Below, one piece after another: positions 1 through 8,868 of a stretch of DNA of 64,000 nt; positions within the stretch are counted from its first letter, which is position 1; every line of letters begins with the position of its first letter. The translations under genes were made by a program, and so were the position numbers. This DNA is from an uncultured Christensenellaceae bacterium (GTDB lineage: Bacteria > Bacillota > Clostridia > Christensenellales > CAG-314), in contig CAJUNH010000002.1 in NCBI GenBank assembly GCA_910587795.1, positions 124,001-188,000 on the forward strand, written 5' to 3'. The notes below the pieces were generated by a model. It did no database searches. It had not been told where the DNA came from and saw only the letters and a program-made list of their open reading frames with translations.

Positions 1-1195
1 ACTTTAAACAATAATTTTCAAACAAATACACGTCGTCGGTATTTCCGCAAAACAAGTGATTTTTTACAAAAGACAGAACGTTGTCCAAACGTCCGTTGCT
101 GCGCCAAACGGCAAAGTAATCTAACACGAAACGCGCGTACGGATGCGCAGACAAAACAAACTGCCTGTCGCAAAAATACGGAATATCAAACTCCGTAAAA
201 ACGGTATTTACCGCATTATAGTATTTATTAACGTCGCTGGTTACGACGTACACGTCTTTAAACCTACCGCCCTGACGGACGTAATTTTGTATACGGCAGG
301 CAAGAGAATATACTTCCTGCACTCGTGTGGAACCTTGGAAAATCTCCGCAAAGCCGTCGGCAAGCATCGGCTTAGCTTCGGTATAGCGATATAAATTCCG
401 CCCTATATGCCCCGTGTGAGATTCGGGAAAGTCCGCCCCTTCCACTATATTCGGCGTTATTCCGTTTTTTGCGCAAAGCGCCACAACGCCCTGATAAATA
501 TCGTCTAAATACAAATACTTATCCGCTCCGCCGCGGCCCGTACAGCACGCAACCGTAAGCCCTTTGCCGTATAACATAAGCTGCTCCGCAACGGCAAGTT
601 CCTGCACGGACAGGTTGTCGAAATCGTAAATATAAAAATAGCTGTTTGCAACGGTTTGCGACGAAGAAACGCTGTCTTTAAGCAACTCCATTTTATCCGC
701 AGAATCCACAAAGCGGTTTTCGCAATAGTCCAAATACCCTTGATACAAAACGGCAATATCGTGCGCTTTATCGGCAACGCTGCGTGGCAAGCCGTCGGCA
801 AGCAGCATACGCGGAGCAATGCGGCAGTACTTCATCATACTTATGGTATCGTACATATCCGTCACAAAGCCCGAAGTATCGAACCCTTTTGTATAACAAG
901 TCAGTTTATCGCGGTTATCGCGTATAATACCGCTTAACGCCATTATCCCTGCCTGTTTGGATAAATAATCGAACTTTGGAAGTATATCGGCGGCGAGCCT
1001 TCTAAACGTGCGTACTTGCACGTTAAAACTACCGCCCAGCGCCGCCAACACTTGGCGTTCCGCTTCCAGCGATGCGCGGTCGGGGACGATTACCGTGTGC
1101 ATTACAGACAAGTTACGTTTGTCAACGTACTTTAAAGATTCCGTAACAAACCGCGAGGCGTCTTTCATTGTCCTTGATTTGTAAATTGTAACCAT
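1..1195 (-). CDS. addB: ATP-dependent helicase/nuclease subunit B (AddB), 3' end outside window
   Basis: The reading frame is open from an ATG at 1195 to the left edge, about 398 residues. It encodes the N-terminal part of the AddB/RexB subunit of the AddAB double-strand-break repair helicase-nuclease. Recognisable family blocks are VIVPDRASLEAERQVL near residue 37, VQVRTFRRLAADIL near 62, and a UvrD-like stretch with VQEVYSLACRIQ followed by IPYFCDRQFVLSAHPYARFV. The usual N-terminal Walker A (GRSGSGKT in Bacillus) is not visible; the start reads MVTIYKSRTMKDAS. There is no Shine-Dalgarno before 1195, but a promoter sits directly upstream, so the message may be leaderless. An alternative start is the ATG at 1168. 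Family assignment is confident; the exact start is less so. Confidence 0.85.
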   Translation of the reverse strand, partial: MVTIYKSRTMKDASRFVTESLKYVDKRNLSVMHTVIVPDRASLEAERQVLAALGGSFNVQVRTFRRLAADILPKFDYLSKQAGIMALSGIIRDNRDKLTCYTKGFDTSGFVTDMYDTISMMKYCRIAPRMLLADGLPRSVADKAHDIAVLYQGYLDYCENRFVDSADKMELLKDSVSSSQTVANSYFYIYDFDNLSVQELAVAEQLMLYGKGLTVACCTGRGGADKYLYLDDIYQGVVALCAKNGITPNIVEGADFPESHTGHIGRNLYRYTEAKPMLADGFAEIFQGSTRVQEVYSLACRIQNYVRQGGRFKDVYVVTSDVNKYYNAVNTVFTEFDIPYFCDRQFVLSAHPYARFVLDYFAVWRSNGRLDNVLSFVKNHLFCGNTDDVYLFENYCLK

Positions 1196-1201
1196 ATTTT
1201 T

Positions 1202-1230
1202 ATTGTAGCATTTTTTGACGGCGTTTTCAA
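1202..1230 (-). promoter_or_regulatory. addB promoter
   Basis: On the minus strand TTGAAA (1230-1225) and TACAAT (1207-1202) are separated by 17 nt. The -10 box ends 6 nt before the addB ATG, which would place transcription start at or very near the start codon. Confidence 0.6.
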
Positions 1231-1346
1231 CAAAATTGCCGAAACGAATTTCAACTTTTATCTTGCGGACGGTTTTACAATACCGTTTGCGGTATTTAGG
1301 ATAATAAACCGGATTTATATTGCTTTTACAAAAACTTTCAAAAATG

Positions 1347-1378
1347 CAAAACGCCCGAATAAAAATTCGAGCGTTTTT
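1347..1378 (-). terminator. Intrinsic terminator after the lipoprotein gene
   Basis: On the minus strand AAAACGCTCGAA pairs with TTCGGGCGTTTT across a short T-rich loop. It lies about 10 nt after the stop at 1388 and is followed by a weak T tract. Confidence 0.7.
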
Positions 1379-1387
1379 ATATCTCAG

Positions 1388-2497
1388 TTATTTTTCTTCC
1401 TTAGCCGTAAGGGCGTCTATAATACCGTTTTCCACAGAATCGTAGTCGGCTATCTCGTACGAATACCAACCGCGGCGGAACTTAACAGTCGTAAACTTGC
1501 TTAGTTTACTCTCTGCCGAGCTTGTAGCTATCACGTCAAAACCTTCGCCTACGTTTGCAAGTCTGTCGGGCAGGTTAAACTGCGATAAAAACGGAGTGGA
1601 ACCGATTATTACGCCGACGGAATCTACTTTTGTATAAACCTCCGTTCCTTTATTATTTAGGATTGCGTTAAAGTTACGGGTAAGACCGAACGTAGCGGTT
1701 GCAAGAGTGTCGCTAATAGGGTCGTAGACCGCAACCGAGGGACTATCCTGGAAAGCAACGGAAGACTTGTCCAAACTGCGCAAATACACCAACAGCTGGC
1801 TTGCATCCAAACACGCCGCACCCTTGCTCAGTTTTAATTTACGTTCCTCGGCTTCGCCGTTATCTACCGTTACGGTTGCCGTTTGATTTTCAAAGTCGTA
1901 AACGGTTTTGTAATCGTGCTTAAATACGTTTTGATGTGTTTTACCCAGATAATATCCGTCCGTTTGATTGAGAGAATTTAGCGGATACTGCGATTCCTTT
2001 TCGGAAAACTCCACTTCGGTATGGTTTGTACTGCGCAATGTAGTACGTCCTTCGTTTTCACTGAACGGATTTTCCTCATCAGTAGGGGCGACGACATAAT
2101 CTTTGAAAAGCGCAAGACAGTCAATCTGTTGCAAAGTTTCCGTTTCGTACTGACTGTACAAAACCTGATCCGTTATAAGTTTGTATGTTGTAGTGTTAAT
2201 CAACGTCAAACTCATAGTATATGTACCTGCCGCGGCAACGGGACGCACTTCGTCGGTTGAAGCGAAAATATTTGCTTCCTGCAACGTTACGGCAGTGTCC
2301 TTGTAGTAAACCGCGTCGCTGTAATTATACGAATTAAACGCGTTATCTCTGCCCAAGTCCGCCAAAGTAATATTAAAAGTATATTTTTGATTTTCGACCC
2401 AGCGTTTGGCTCGAGTTGTCGGCGTTGTGGAACATGCGGCAAAAACAGCCGTCATTAAAACTAATACTCCCAAAAGGAGAGCGATTTTCTTTTTCAT
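1388..2497 (-). CDS. Putative lipoprotein of unknown function
   Basis: A 369-residue protein starting at the ATG at 2497, chosen because GGAG lies 8 nt upstream; an in-frame start 18 nt further upstream lacks such a site. The N-terminus has a lysine-rich head, a hydrophobic stretch and the lipobox VFAAC near residue 21, so it should be exported and lipid-anchored on the outer face of the membrane. The rest is soluble, polar and beta-rich in appearance, with no motif I recognise. It is monocistronic, with its own promoter and terminator. Function unknown. Confidence 0.8.
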   Translation of the reverse strand: MKKKIALLLGVLVLMTAVFAACSTTPTTRAKRWVENQKYTFNITLADLGRDNAFNSYNYSDAVYYKDTAVTLQEANIFASTDEVRPVAAAGTYTMSLTLINTTTYKLITDQVLYSQYETETLQQIDCLALFKDYVVAPTDEENPFSENEGRTTLRSTNHTEVEFSEKESQYPLNSLNQTDGYYLGKTHQNVFKHDYKTVYDFENQTATVTVDNGEAEERKLKLSKGAACLDASQLLVYLRSLDKSSVAFQDSPSVAVYDPISDTLATATFGLTRNFNAILNNKGTEVYTKVDSVGVIIGSTPFLSQFNLPDRLANVGEGFDVIATSSAESKLSKFTTVKFRRGWYSYEIADYDSVENGIIDALTAKEEK

Positions 2498-2560
2498 AAA
2501 TACTCCGTTAAGCAAAATTACACATAACTCTGTAAATTGCAGATTTCTTATTGTTTATAT

Positions 2561-2589
2561 ATTGTAACACACTTTTACGTTAGTGCCAA
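2561..2589 (-). promoter_or_regulatory. Promoter of the 2497-1388 lipoprotein gene
   Basis: TTGGCA (2589-2584) and TACAAT (2566-2561) on the minus strand, 17-nt spacer, about 63 nt upstream of the start codon. Confidence 0.65.
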
Positions 2590-2625
2590 CCTTTATTTTA
2601 TATGCCTTTATTAGCTCGATATGGC

Positions 2626-2660
2626 TAAGGACGTCCTTATAAATACTTAGGGACGTCCCG
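2626..2660. repeat. Paired GGACGTCC palindromes after ftsH
   Basis: AAGGACGTCCTT and GGGACGTCCC lie 14 nt apart just past the ftsH stop. Each is self-complementary and they can also pair with each other. There is no T tract, so it is not a standard intrinsic terminator, but it could end or stabilise the ftsH transcript. Confidence 0.4.
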
Positions 2661-2674
2661 TTGTAATTTTTCGA

Positions 2675-4732
2675 CTAATCGTCTTTTTTATCTGTTTTTG
2701 ACGTTTTTTCCGCACTGTCCGTTTTAGACTTAGACGCTTTTTTCTTTCCGTCGGCTTTTTCCGCTTTATTTTCGCCCTCGGCATTAACTTCGTGTTTTTC
2801 CTCGGCGTTTGCTTCCGCTTCCAGTTCGTCAAATGTTTTGTGCGATTCCTCGGGCAGTTTGTACTCGTCCGCTTTGGCTTCCGCTTTATCCATATACGCG
2901 ATAACCTCGTCCACCGACTTTCCCGCCATAAGCATATTTACTTCGTCCGTATGGATAGTTTCCTTTTCAAACAGAATGCGCGCCATATTATGCAAAACAT
3001 CGATTTTTTCCGTTAATATTTCGGTAGCGCGTTTATGGCAGCTCTCTACGATAGCGCGCACTTCCTCGTCGATTACGTTGGCAAGCTCGTCGCTGTAACC
3101 TTTTTCCTGCTGATAACTGCGCCCTACGAATATTTCGCCGTCGCTGCCGTAAAACAACGGTCCTATTCTGTCGCTCATACCCCATTCCGTAACCATTTGA
3201 TGAGCCGTTTGCGTCAGCGACTTGATATCTCCGCTTGCGCCGCTGGAAACGTTTTTGATTATCAATTCTTCGGCAACGCGTCCGCCCAACGTCATTGTAA
3301 TATCGTCTAGCAGCTGCTGCTTTGTAACGTGGTTGTTGTCGTTTTCCGGACGGGTCATTGTGTAACCTGCCGCCATTCCTCTGGGAATAATGGTAACTTC
3401 GTGCACGGGATTGCAATATTTAAGACTGCAAGCAAGTATTGCATGTCCCGATTCGTGATAGGCAGTAATGCGCTTATCCGGCTCGGTTACTAAGCGAGAC
3501 TTCTTTTGCGGTCCCATAATAACCTTGTTGATACCTTCGTTTACGTCCGCCATAGTTATAACTCTGCGCCCTTCGCGTACGGCAAGTATCGCCGCCTCGT
3601 TAAGCAGGTTTTCTAAATCTGCGCCCGTAAAGCCCGCTGTTATACGCGCAACGGTGCGGAAGTTCACGTCTGGCCCTATCGGCTTTTGACGTGCGTGAAC
3701 TTTTAAAATCGCCTCTCTGCCGCGTACGTCGGGACGGTTGACGTAAACCTGTCTGTCAAAACGTCCGGGACGGAGCAATGCAGGGTCCAAAATATCCGCG
3801 CGGTTGGTTGCCGCCATTACTATAATACTGGTGCTTGTTTCAAAACCGTCCATTTCCACAAGCAGTTGGTTTAGAGTTTGTTCGCGTTCGTCGTGACCGC
3901 CGCCGAGTCCTGCTCCGCGCTGACGGCCGACGGCGTCTATTTCGTCTATAAAGATAATGCAGGGCATATTCTTTTTGGCTTGGTCAAACAAGTCGCGCAC
4001 ACGGCTTGCGCCCACGCCGACAAACATTTCTACAAAGTCCGATCCGCTCATAGAAAAGAACGGGACTCCCGCTTCGCCTGCAACCGCTTTTGCAAACAAC
4101 GTTTTACCTGTTCCCGGAGGACCTACAAGCAACACACCCTTAGGTACGCGCGCGCCCATATCGCTGAATTTTTTGGGGTCTTTAAGGAAGTCGATAATCT
4201 CGGCAAGTTCCTCTTTTTCCTCTTCCGCGCCGGCAACGTCGGTAAATCGCACTTTGATATTTTGCACCGCCTTAGCGCGTGAACGGCCGAAATCGATGTT
4301 TTGGTTGTTTTGCTTAGCTATTTGACGGAACATTACCACCGCCATTAAGATTATCAAACCTATCCATAAAACGGGTACGATGTAATCCGTCCAGCTTGTG
4401 GCGTTAGGGTCGGCTACAATATAGTTTGTTTCCTTATGCGCAATAAGTTCGGGGTTGGCAAGATTTTCTTTTATAGCCTCTTGCACAAACGCGTCAAACT
4501 GATTGCGGTCTACTACCACAAACGTATAAGTACGTCCTTGCGCGTCCTGACAGATTACGCTGTAAATATTAAGTTTAATTTTAGTATATTCGTTAATATG
4601 CTCCTTAAAATAAGGCTCGCTTATTTGCACGGTGCGATTGCCCAACGTTGTCCACAAAATAAAAAACAACGCTATTAAACACAGCACCGCCAACACGGAG
4701 TATATTATACTTTTGCGTTTTTGACTGTTCAA
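2675..4732 (-). CDS. ftsH: ATP-dependent zinc metalloprotease FtsH
   Basis: A 685-residue membrane-bound AAA+ protease that degrades misfolded and regulatory membrane proteins. Visible parts in order: TM1 at about 10-30, an extracytoplasmic domain, TM2 at about 117-136, Walker A GPPGTGKT at 204-211, Walker B IIFIDEID at 259-266, the arginine-finger segment [10 protein letters not shown] near 320, and the zinc-binding HESGH at 426-430. The C-terminus is a long lysine/glutamate-rich tail, longer than usual. The start is a TTG at 4732 preceded by AAGGAGAA at good spacing. It is monocistronic with a promoter about 120 nt upstream, and is not in the tilS-hpt-ftsH arrangement of Bacillus. Confidence 0.97.
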   Translation of the reverse strand: MNSQKRKSIIYSVLAVLCLIALFFILWTTLGNRTVQISEPYFKEHINEYTKIKLNIYSVICQDAQGRTYTFVVVDRNQFDAFVQEAIKENLANPELIAHKETNYIVADPNATSWTDYIVPVLWIGLIILMAVVMFRQIAKQNNQNIDFGRSRAKAVQNIKVRFTDVAGAEEEKEELAEIIDFLKDPKKFSDMGARVPKGVLLVGPPGTGKTLFAKAVAGEAGVPFFSMSGSDFVEMFVGVGASRVRDLFDQAKKNMPCIIFIDEIDAVGRQRGAGLGGGHDEREQTLNQLLVEMDGFETSTSIIVMAATNRADILDPALLRPGRFDRQVYVNRPDVRGREAILKVHARQKPIGPDVNFRTVARITAGFTGADLENLLNEAAILAVREGRRVITMADVNEGINKVIMGPQKKSRLVTEPDKRITAYHESGHAILACSLKYCNPVHEVTIIPRGMAAGYTMTRPENDNNHVTKQQLLDDITMTLGGRVAEELIIKNVSSGASGDIKSLTQTAHQMVTEWGMSDRIGPLFYGSDGEIFVGRSYQQEKGYSDELANVIDEEVRAIVESCHKRATEILTEKIDVLHNMARILFEKETIHTDEVNMLMAGKSVDEVIAYMDKAEAKADEYKLPEESHKTFDELEAEANAEEKHEVNAEGENKAEKADGKKKASKSKTDSAEKTSKTDKKDD

Positions 4733-4852
4733 ATCTATTCTCCTTTGCTTAACAAACCTTTCCGTCCGTTATGCTTTATCAATTTATTACCGTATTTTTA
4801 TTTGCGCTATAATCATTTTATACCGTTACCGACGCAAACTATGTTATTGTAC

Positions 4853-4881
4853 ATTGTATCACAAGTTATATGCGCTGTCAA
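4853..4881 (-). promoter_or_regulatory. ftsH promoter
   Basis: TTGACA (4881-4876) and TACAAT (4858-4853) on the minus strand with a 17-nt spacer. It implies a leader of about 115 nt before the TTG start. Confidence 0.75.
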
Positions 4882-5022
4882 TTTTGTGCATAGTGGTAGT
4901 ATTTGTAATTTTGACGGCTTTATTTGCGATATTTATCGTTTATAGCTTTTGTAACTGGTGTGAGGGTATTATAATTGCGTTCGCTTGAAGATTGCTTAAA
5001 AAATAAAAATATTTTTAAAACT

Positions 5023-5550
5023 TTACACTGCTGCCGAATTTGCTTTTTCCGCGTACAGTATGGCGTCGGCGATAAACTGCGCAACCTCGCCCACAAGCTT
5101 ATCCTTAGATGAGTTTAACGTATAAAAATCTGCCATTCCGCGCTCGGCTACAATACCTACAATGCCAACGTCGCCTATTTGCGGCAGATTTTTGTTTGTT
5201 GCCGCACCCGGAAGTATGCCTCCGTCGCACAGCTGTACTTTGCCAAGCTGCATTTCTTCGCCTACTCCTGCGTCTACGACTACGATTTTACTGTCGGGAT
5301 GCATTGTACGGATAAAATCGTAGCTTTCGCACAGATTTTCCGCAGTTATATTTTGATCGCACAGTCCGTATACAAACAACGGCGAACTCATTTGCAGATT
5401 AAGCAGTGTGCCTACACGCGGACCGAGACTGTCGCTGAACACTTTGTCGGTGCCTATACACATATAAACGTTGTTTGCGTTTGTTTTTTGACGGAATGCA
5501 TCGGCAAACAGCTGCTTGTCGTGCGGGTTACGGATATTTACTTCTAACAT
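5023..5550 (-). CDS. YyaC-like (DUF1256) sporulation-associated protein
   Basis: A 175-residue protein matching the DUF1256/YyaC family, which has a fold related to the germination protease GPR and is found in endospore formers. Diagnostic blocks: YMCIGTDKVFSDSLGPRVGT near residue 29, VYGLCDQNITAENL near 60, KIVVVDAGVGE near 88, and LPGAATNKNLPQIGDVGIVG near 112. The ATG at 5550 has AAGGAGA about 8 nt upstream. It stands alone between ftsH and cvpA. The biochemical activity of the family is not firmly established. Its presence suggests a spore-forming lineage but does not prove sporulation. Confidence 0.88.
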   Translation of the reverse strand: MLEVNIRNPHDKQLFADAFRQKTNANNVYMCIGTDKVFSDSLGPRVGTLLNLQMSSPLFVYGLCDQNITAENLCESYDFIRTMHPDSKIVVVDAGVGEEMQLGKVQLCDGGILPGAATNKNLPQIGDVGIVGIVAERGMADFYTLNSSKDKLVGEVAQFIADAILYAEKANSAAV

Positions 5551-6015
5551 TTTTGTATCTCCTTTTGTCTTTTTGTAGAGTGTTACCTTTGCATATAATT
5601 TTTAGATGTCGCATTTTGCAATAATTTGTATTAAACGATGTTATTTTGTCTACAATTAAATACCGACATTTTCTTATGCGGCGGCAATTAAAAAGCGACG
5701 GTAGATGCGTTTCCGCAAATCCGTGCTTTTAGTGCAGTTTATAGCAAAATTGTCTTTTTTTGCATAAGCTTTTAAAACACTTTATTTTTGACGCTTTTTG
5801 TGATAAGATTAAAAAGATATATGTATACATTTGGGACGCCAATTTCGTCTATTGCTCTGCAAGTCGGATATAAGAGAGTGCGGACAATCGAATTAATATA
5901 TTGTTTTTGACAGACAATATATTTAGCGTAATTACATATATTACAACTGAATTTCTTTAATTGAGGCTGATTTTGTAAGACAAACGTGAACGCTGTTCAT
6001 TTTTAGGAGGTATGA
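5551..6015. other. Non-coding gap between yyaC-like and cvpA
   Basis: A 465-nt AT-rich divergent intergenic region. It should contain both promoters. The only clear structure is the inverted repeat at 5895-5923; no RNA gene or small ORF is convincing. Confidence 0.6.
5895..5923 (+). promoter_or_regulatory. Inverted repeat over a TTGACA box upstream of cvpA
   Basis: AATATATTGT (5895-5904) and ACAATATATT (5914-5923) form a perfect 10-bp inverted repeat whose spacer contains TTGACA (5907-5912). No good -10 lies at 17 nt, so the promoter is uncertain; the repeat looks like an operator or a hairpin. Confidence 0.35.
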
Positions 6016-6741
6016 ATGGCAATTTATATAGATATAGGTTTAAGCGCTATATTGCTTTTATCGCTGATAATAGGTTTAATAAAAGGTTTTGCTAAACAAT
6101 TTACAAAAGGCTTTTGCGGATTGATAGGCTTCGTCGGTGCGGCGGCATTGACGCTATTGATAGTTCCTGCGCTGCACAAAGCGGGAACTTTAAACGGGTT
6201 TGCTAACGCCGCGGCAGGTTGGTTTAAAGACGAGGCATTTACTACGTCTGTCTCCGGAGCCGAAGAATTAGCCTCCGTAATGTCCGGCGGAGTATTAAAA
6301 ATTCTTTCGGGACTGGCTCCGCGAATGTGGTTATCGATGGAAAGTATGCAATTATCTACTTTGGGAGCTCTTTTTGGAGATATTTGCGCAAGGTTTATCG
6401 TAGGCTTTGTTATTTGGTTAATATTACTGCTTTTAATCAAATTTGCATTTTTCGGCGTAAAAAAGCTGTTAGATAAGCTGGCGCAACTACCCGTATTGCA
6501 TACGTTAGACCGTGTGTTCGGTGCAATTTGGTCGTTTGGTATCTCGCTGATATTTATCTTCTTGATTATCAGCGCAGTCGAAATAGTAATTGTAAAATGG
6601 GTTCCCGGCGCGCAGCCCGAATTGCAAAATTTGGTTTCCAATTCCAGCGTATATCAAATTTTGCATAATTTAAATCTTTTAGGCGGTTATATCGGTCAGC
6701 TTGTGGGCGTAGATCTAAGCACATTGTCCCCCATTATATAA
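6016..6741 (+). CDS. CvpA family membrane protein
   Basis: A 241-residue integral membrane protein resembling the CvpA/colicin V production family. Four hydrophobic segments are visible at roughly 8-25, 35-55, 125-150 and 170-195. The first is followed by the family-typical GLIKGFAKQFTKGFCGLIGF. Family members are conserved membrane proteins often near cell-envelope or recombination genes; their molecular role is not settled. AGGAGGT lies 7 nt before the ATG, a very strong ribosome site, and a strong terminator follows, so it is a single-gene unit. Confidence 0.8.
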   Translation: MAIYIDIGLSAILLLSLIIGLIKGFAKQFTKGFCGLIGFVGAAALTLLIVPALHKAGTLNGFANAAAGWFKDEAFTTSVSGAEELASVMSGGVLKILSGLAPRMWLSMESMQLSTLGALFGDICARFIVGFVIWLILLLLIKFAFFGVKKLLDKLAQLPVLHTLDRVFGAIWSFGISLIFIFLIISAVEIVIVKWVPGAQPELQNLVSNSSVYQILHNLNLLGGYIGQLVGVDLSTLSPII

Positions 6742-6755
6742 AACATTTGATTACA

Positions 6756-6787
6756 AAGAAACGCAGATGCTCGCGTTTCTTTTTTTT
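6756..6787 (+). terminator. Intrinsic terminator after cvpA
   Basis: AAGAAACGC (6756-6764) pairs with GCGTTTCTT (6773-6781), followed by seven T residues. Confidence 0.9.
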
Positions 6788-6917
6788 GGCGCGAGTAGTT
6801 CGTCCATAAAATTTTATTTTTAATTGCAAAGCAGCGTTTTGTTTTTATTGCAATTTTTTTTGCTTTATTAATGATTTTACTGCCGAAATCGCTGTTTTTC
6901 CATATTTTCCCCACATT

Positions 6918-6946
6918 TTATCCACTTTTTATTTCACTTATCCACC
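6918..6946 (+). promoter_or_regulatory. Two DnaA-box-like sites near parS
   Basis: TTATCCACT (6918-6926) and TTATCCACC (6938-6946) each match the DnaA box TTATCCACA at 8 of 9 positions, in the same orientation 20 bp apart. Confidence 0.5.
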
Positions 6947-7033
6947 TTGCATATGCTTTTTAGTCATTTTTTTAGCTTTTTCTATTGAAAAACTGCACAT
7001 TTTTTGGTAGAATCAGTTATTTAATAAGCAATT

Positions 7034-7049
7034 TGTTTCACGTGGAACA
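7034..7049 (+). promoter_or_regulatory. parS site 1
   Basis: TGTTTCACGTGGAACA is the exact reverse complement of TGTTCCACGTGAAACA, a perfect match to the ParB/Spo0J consensus TGTTNCACGTGAAACA. It lies about 0.9 kb downstream of parB. Confidence 0.93.
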
Positions 7050-7105
7050 TTTAATATTAAATACATACACGCCGCAGTATCATTTTCGGTGCAACACACT
7101 CAATT

Positions 7106-7121
7106 GGTTTCACGTGAAACA
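7106..7121 (+). promoter_or_regulatory. parS site 2
   Basis: GGTTTCACGTGAAACA matches the parS consensus at 15 of 16 positions, 72 bp from site 1. Confidence 0.9.
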
Positions 7122-7938
7122 GAATTATGCTCAACGCATCCAAGCGGCAGAAAGCATGCTTCGCAAACAGTCCCCGTAGCGGTATTAAACACTATTTATG
7201 CCATAATTGACAATTACACCTAAATATATCATTAACTTTAAGCAAAACACGTTTTGCACTATACAAAACATTTAAAAATATAATTTTTAAAAATGCATAG
7301 ACTAAAAGACAAACCCTGTCGTCACTTAAAAAACTTTTTTCCACTTTATTAACTAAAAGGTTACTATTTCGGGAAAAAATTCCATAATATTTAATGTTAA
7401 TTATATCAAGGCGCAAGAAAAAAACGCATAAAAGTGTACTTTGTAATAAAATATAAATGATCATTTATTGATTTTTGACAAGAAAAAAGCAAAAAAAAAC
7501 TTATCACAATTAAGCCCCACTGCCTACTAGCTCACTTTTTAGCCGAGCTGCAAATAAAATTACAGACGTATTTTTTTGATAAAGCACAATACCTATAAAA
7601 AATTTATTGCTGCAATTTGGCAATTATTAATGAACCTATTTTGCTAATACTTCAATAAATGAACCCTTTAATTTTTTATTTCATTATTCAGCTCAGAATG
7701 CCGCTTAAAATAGTCGAAAATTTTCGACAGAAATAAAATTAATTCTGTATGAGGGCTTGTTTCAACCAGATTTTATAACAAAAACATCCTCAAAAATTAA
7801 ATAATTAAAGCTACGTCTTGAATTTAATTTACCCAAAAAAAAGACGCTTACTTCAAATAAAAAAACAATCTTTCCTAATAAAAAAAAAAAAAGCAATTTA
7901 TAAAAATTGCTTAATGATTAAAAAATTAATTAATAAAA

Positions 7939-8868
7939 CTACTCTTCATCCTTACGGAATTGATCGCTCATCCAGTTTTCCACCATAGCGGAAATTCTAT
8001 CCAAATCGTCCGCAGTATAGTAATCGATATAAATACGTCCTTTATTTCCGTTGCCCAGCGCACTAACCTTCGTAGCAAACGCACGTTGCATATTACCGAC
8101 TAAACTAACAAGCTCTTTACTTTGCTCAACCGCAGCCTTATCCTTTTGCGGTTTTGGATTAAGAAATTCGCGAACCATTTTTTCCATTTCACGAACCGTC
8201 ATTTGATTATCGCAGCCCTTAATAGCAAGCTTATACTGACGTTCGCGCGGAACAACAACCAATGTACGCGCGTGACCGGCAGAAAGCCTTCCTTGTTCAA
8301 TCAAACCGATAACGTCGTCGCTCAAAGTAAGCAAGCGCAAAGTATTAGCAACTGCCGAACGGCTTTTGCCGATTCGGTCGGCGGCAACCTCCTGAGTCAT
8401 ATTAAATTCCGTCATCAAAGTACGAATTGCACGCGCCGCCTCGATAGGAGATAAATCTTCCCTCTGTAAATTTTCTATCAGGCTGATTTCCTTAATTTGC
8501 TGCGGGGTATAATTGCGTATAATAGCCGGAATATCAGCCTTTCCCGCAATCTTACTTGCGCGGAAGCGGCGTTCGCCGGCAATAATCATAAATCGCTTTC
8601 CAATCGGTGTAACAACAATAGGCTGTATAACTCCGTGCATCTTTATGCTTTCGGCAAGCTCGTTCAATGCGGATTCGTCAAAGTTTTTACGAGGCTGTTC
8701 ATAGTTGGGATCAATGTCAAGCAACGAAATTTTAATAACGTTATCGTCGCTGTTAACGATAGTTTTTTGATCTTCGTCAACGCTTTTCATCGCAGGCGCA
8801 GTCAAGTCGTCAATGTCGTTCATTCCCATAAGAGACGCAAAGCCCCTTCCTAATCCTTTGTTAGCCAT
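7939..8868 (-). CDS. parB: ParB/Spo0J chromosome-partitioning protein
   Basis: A 309-residue CTPase clamp that loads at parS and works with ParA in origin segregation. In order: the KGLGRGFASLMG start typical of ParB, the ParB N-terminal domain with DPNYEQPRKNFDE and GERRFRASKIAG, LIENLQREDLSPIEAARA, a helix-turn-helix with MTQEVAADRIGKSRSAVANTLRLL, then a C-terminal dimerisation region. The start overlaps the parA stop by one base (TAATG). GGAG inside the end of parA serves as the ribosome site, so the two are translationally coupled. Confidence 0.96.
   Translation of the reverse strand: MANKGLGRGFASLMGMNDIDDLTAPAMKSVDEDQKTIVNSDDNVIKISLLDIDPNYEQPRKNFDESALNELAESIKMHGVIQPIVVTPIGKRFMIIAGERRFRASKIAGKADIPAIIRNYTPQQIKEISLIENLQREDLSPIEAARAIRTLMTEFNMTQEVAADRIGKSRSAVANTLRLLTLSDDVIGLIEQGRLSAGHARTLVVVPRERQYKLAIKGCDNQMTVREMEKMVREFLNPKPQKDKAAVEQSKELVSLVGNMQRAFATKVSALGNGNKGRIYIDYYTADDLDRISAMVENWMSDQFRKDEE

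Larger units (their letters stand above)
6788..7938. other. 1.15-kb AT-rich non-coding region with parS and DnaA-box-like sites
   Basis: No credible gene lies here; the two short ORFs are AT-rich noise, and one reads straight through both parS sites. The left third holds two TTATCCAC sites and two parS sites. The rest is very AT-rich with A and T homopolymers up to about 13. It could be an origin-associated or segregation region serving the adjacent parAB. Confidence 0.6.

Noticed and set aside
5907..5935. TTGACA box as a full cvpA promoter
   Set aside because: No acceptable -10 at 16-18 nt; reported only as an inverted repeat.
6024..6641. 205-codon minus-strand ORF
   Set aside because: Exact antisense shadow of cvpA; polar composition with no family match and no ribosome site.
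6985..7179. 64-codon ORF in the parS region
   Set aside because: It reads through both parS sites (FHVEH and FHVKQ are translations of the palindromes), so its sequence is explained by DNA sites.
7192..7464. 90-codon minus-strand ORF
   Set aside because: AT-rich random frame with no Shine-Dalgarno and no protein-like composition.
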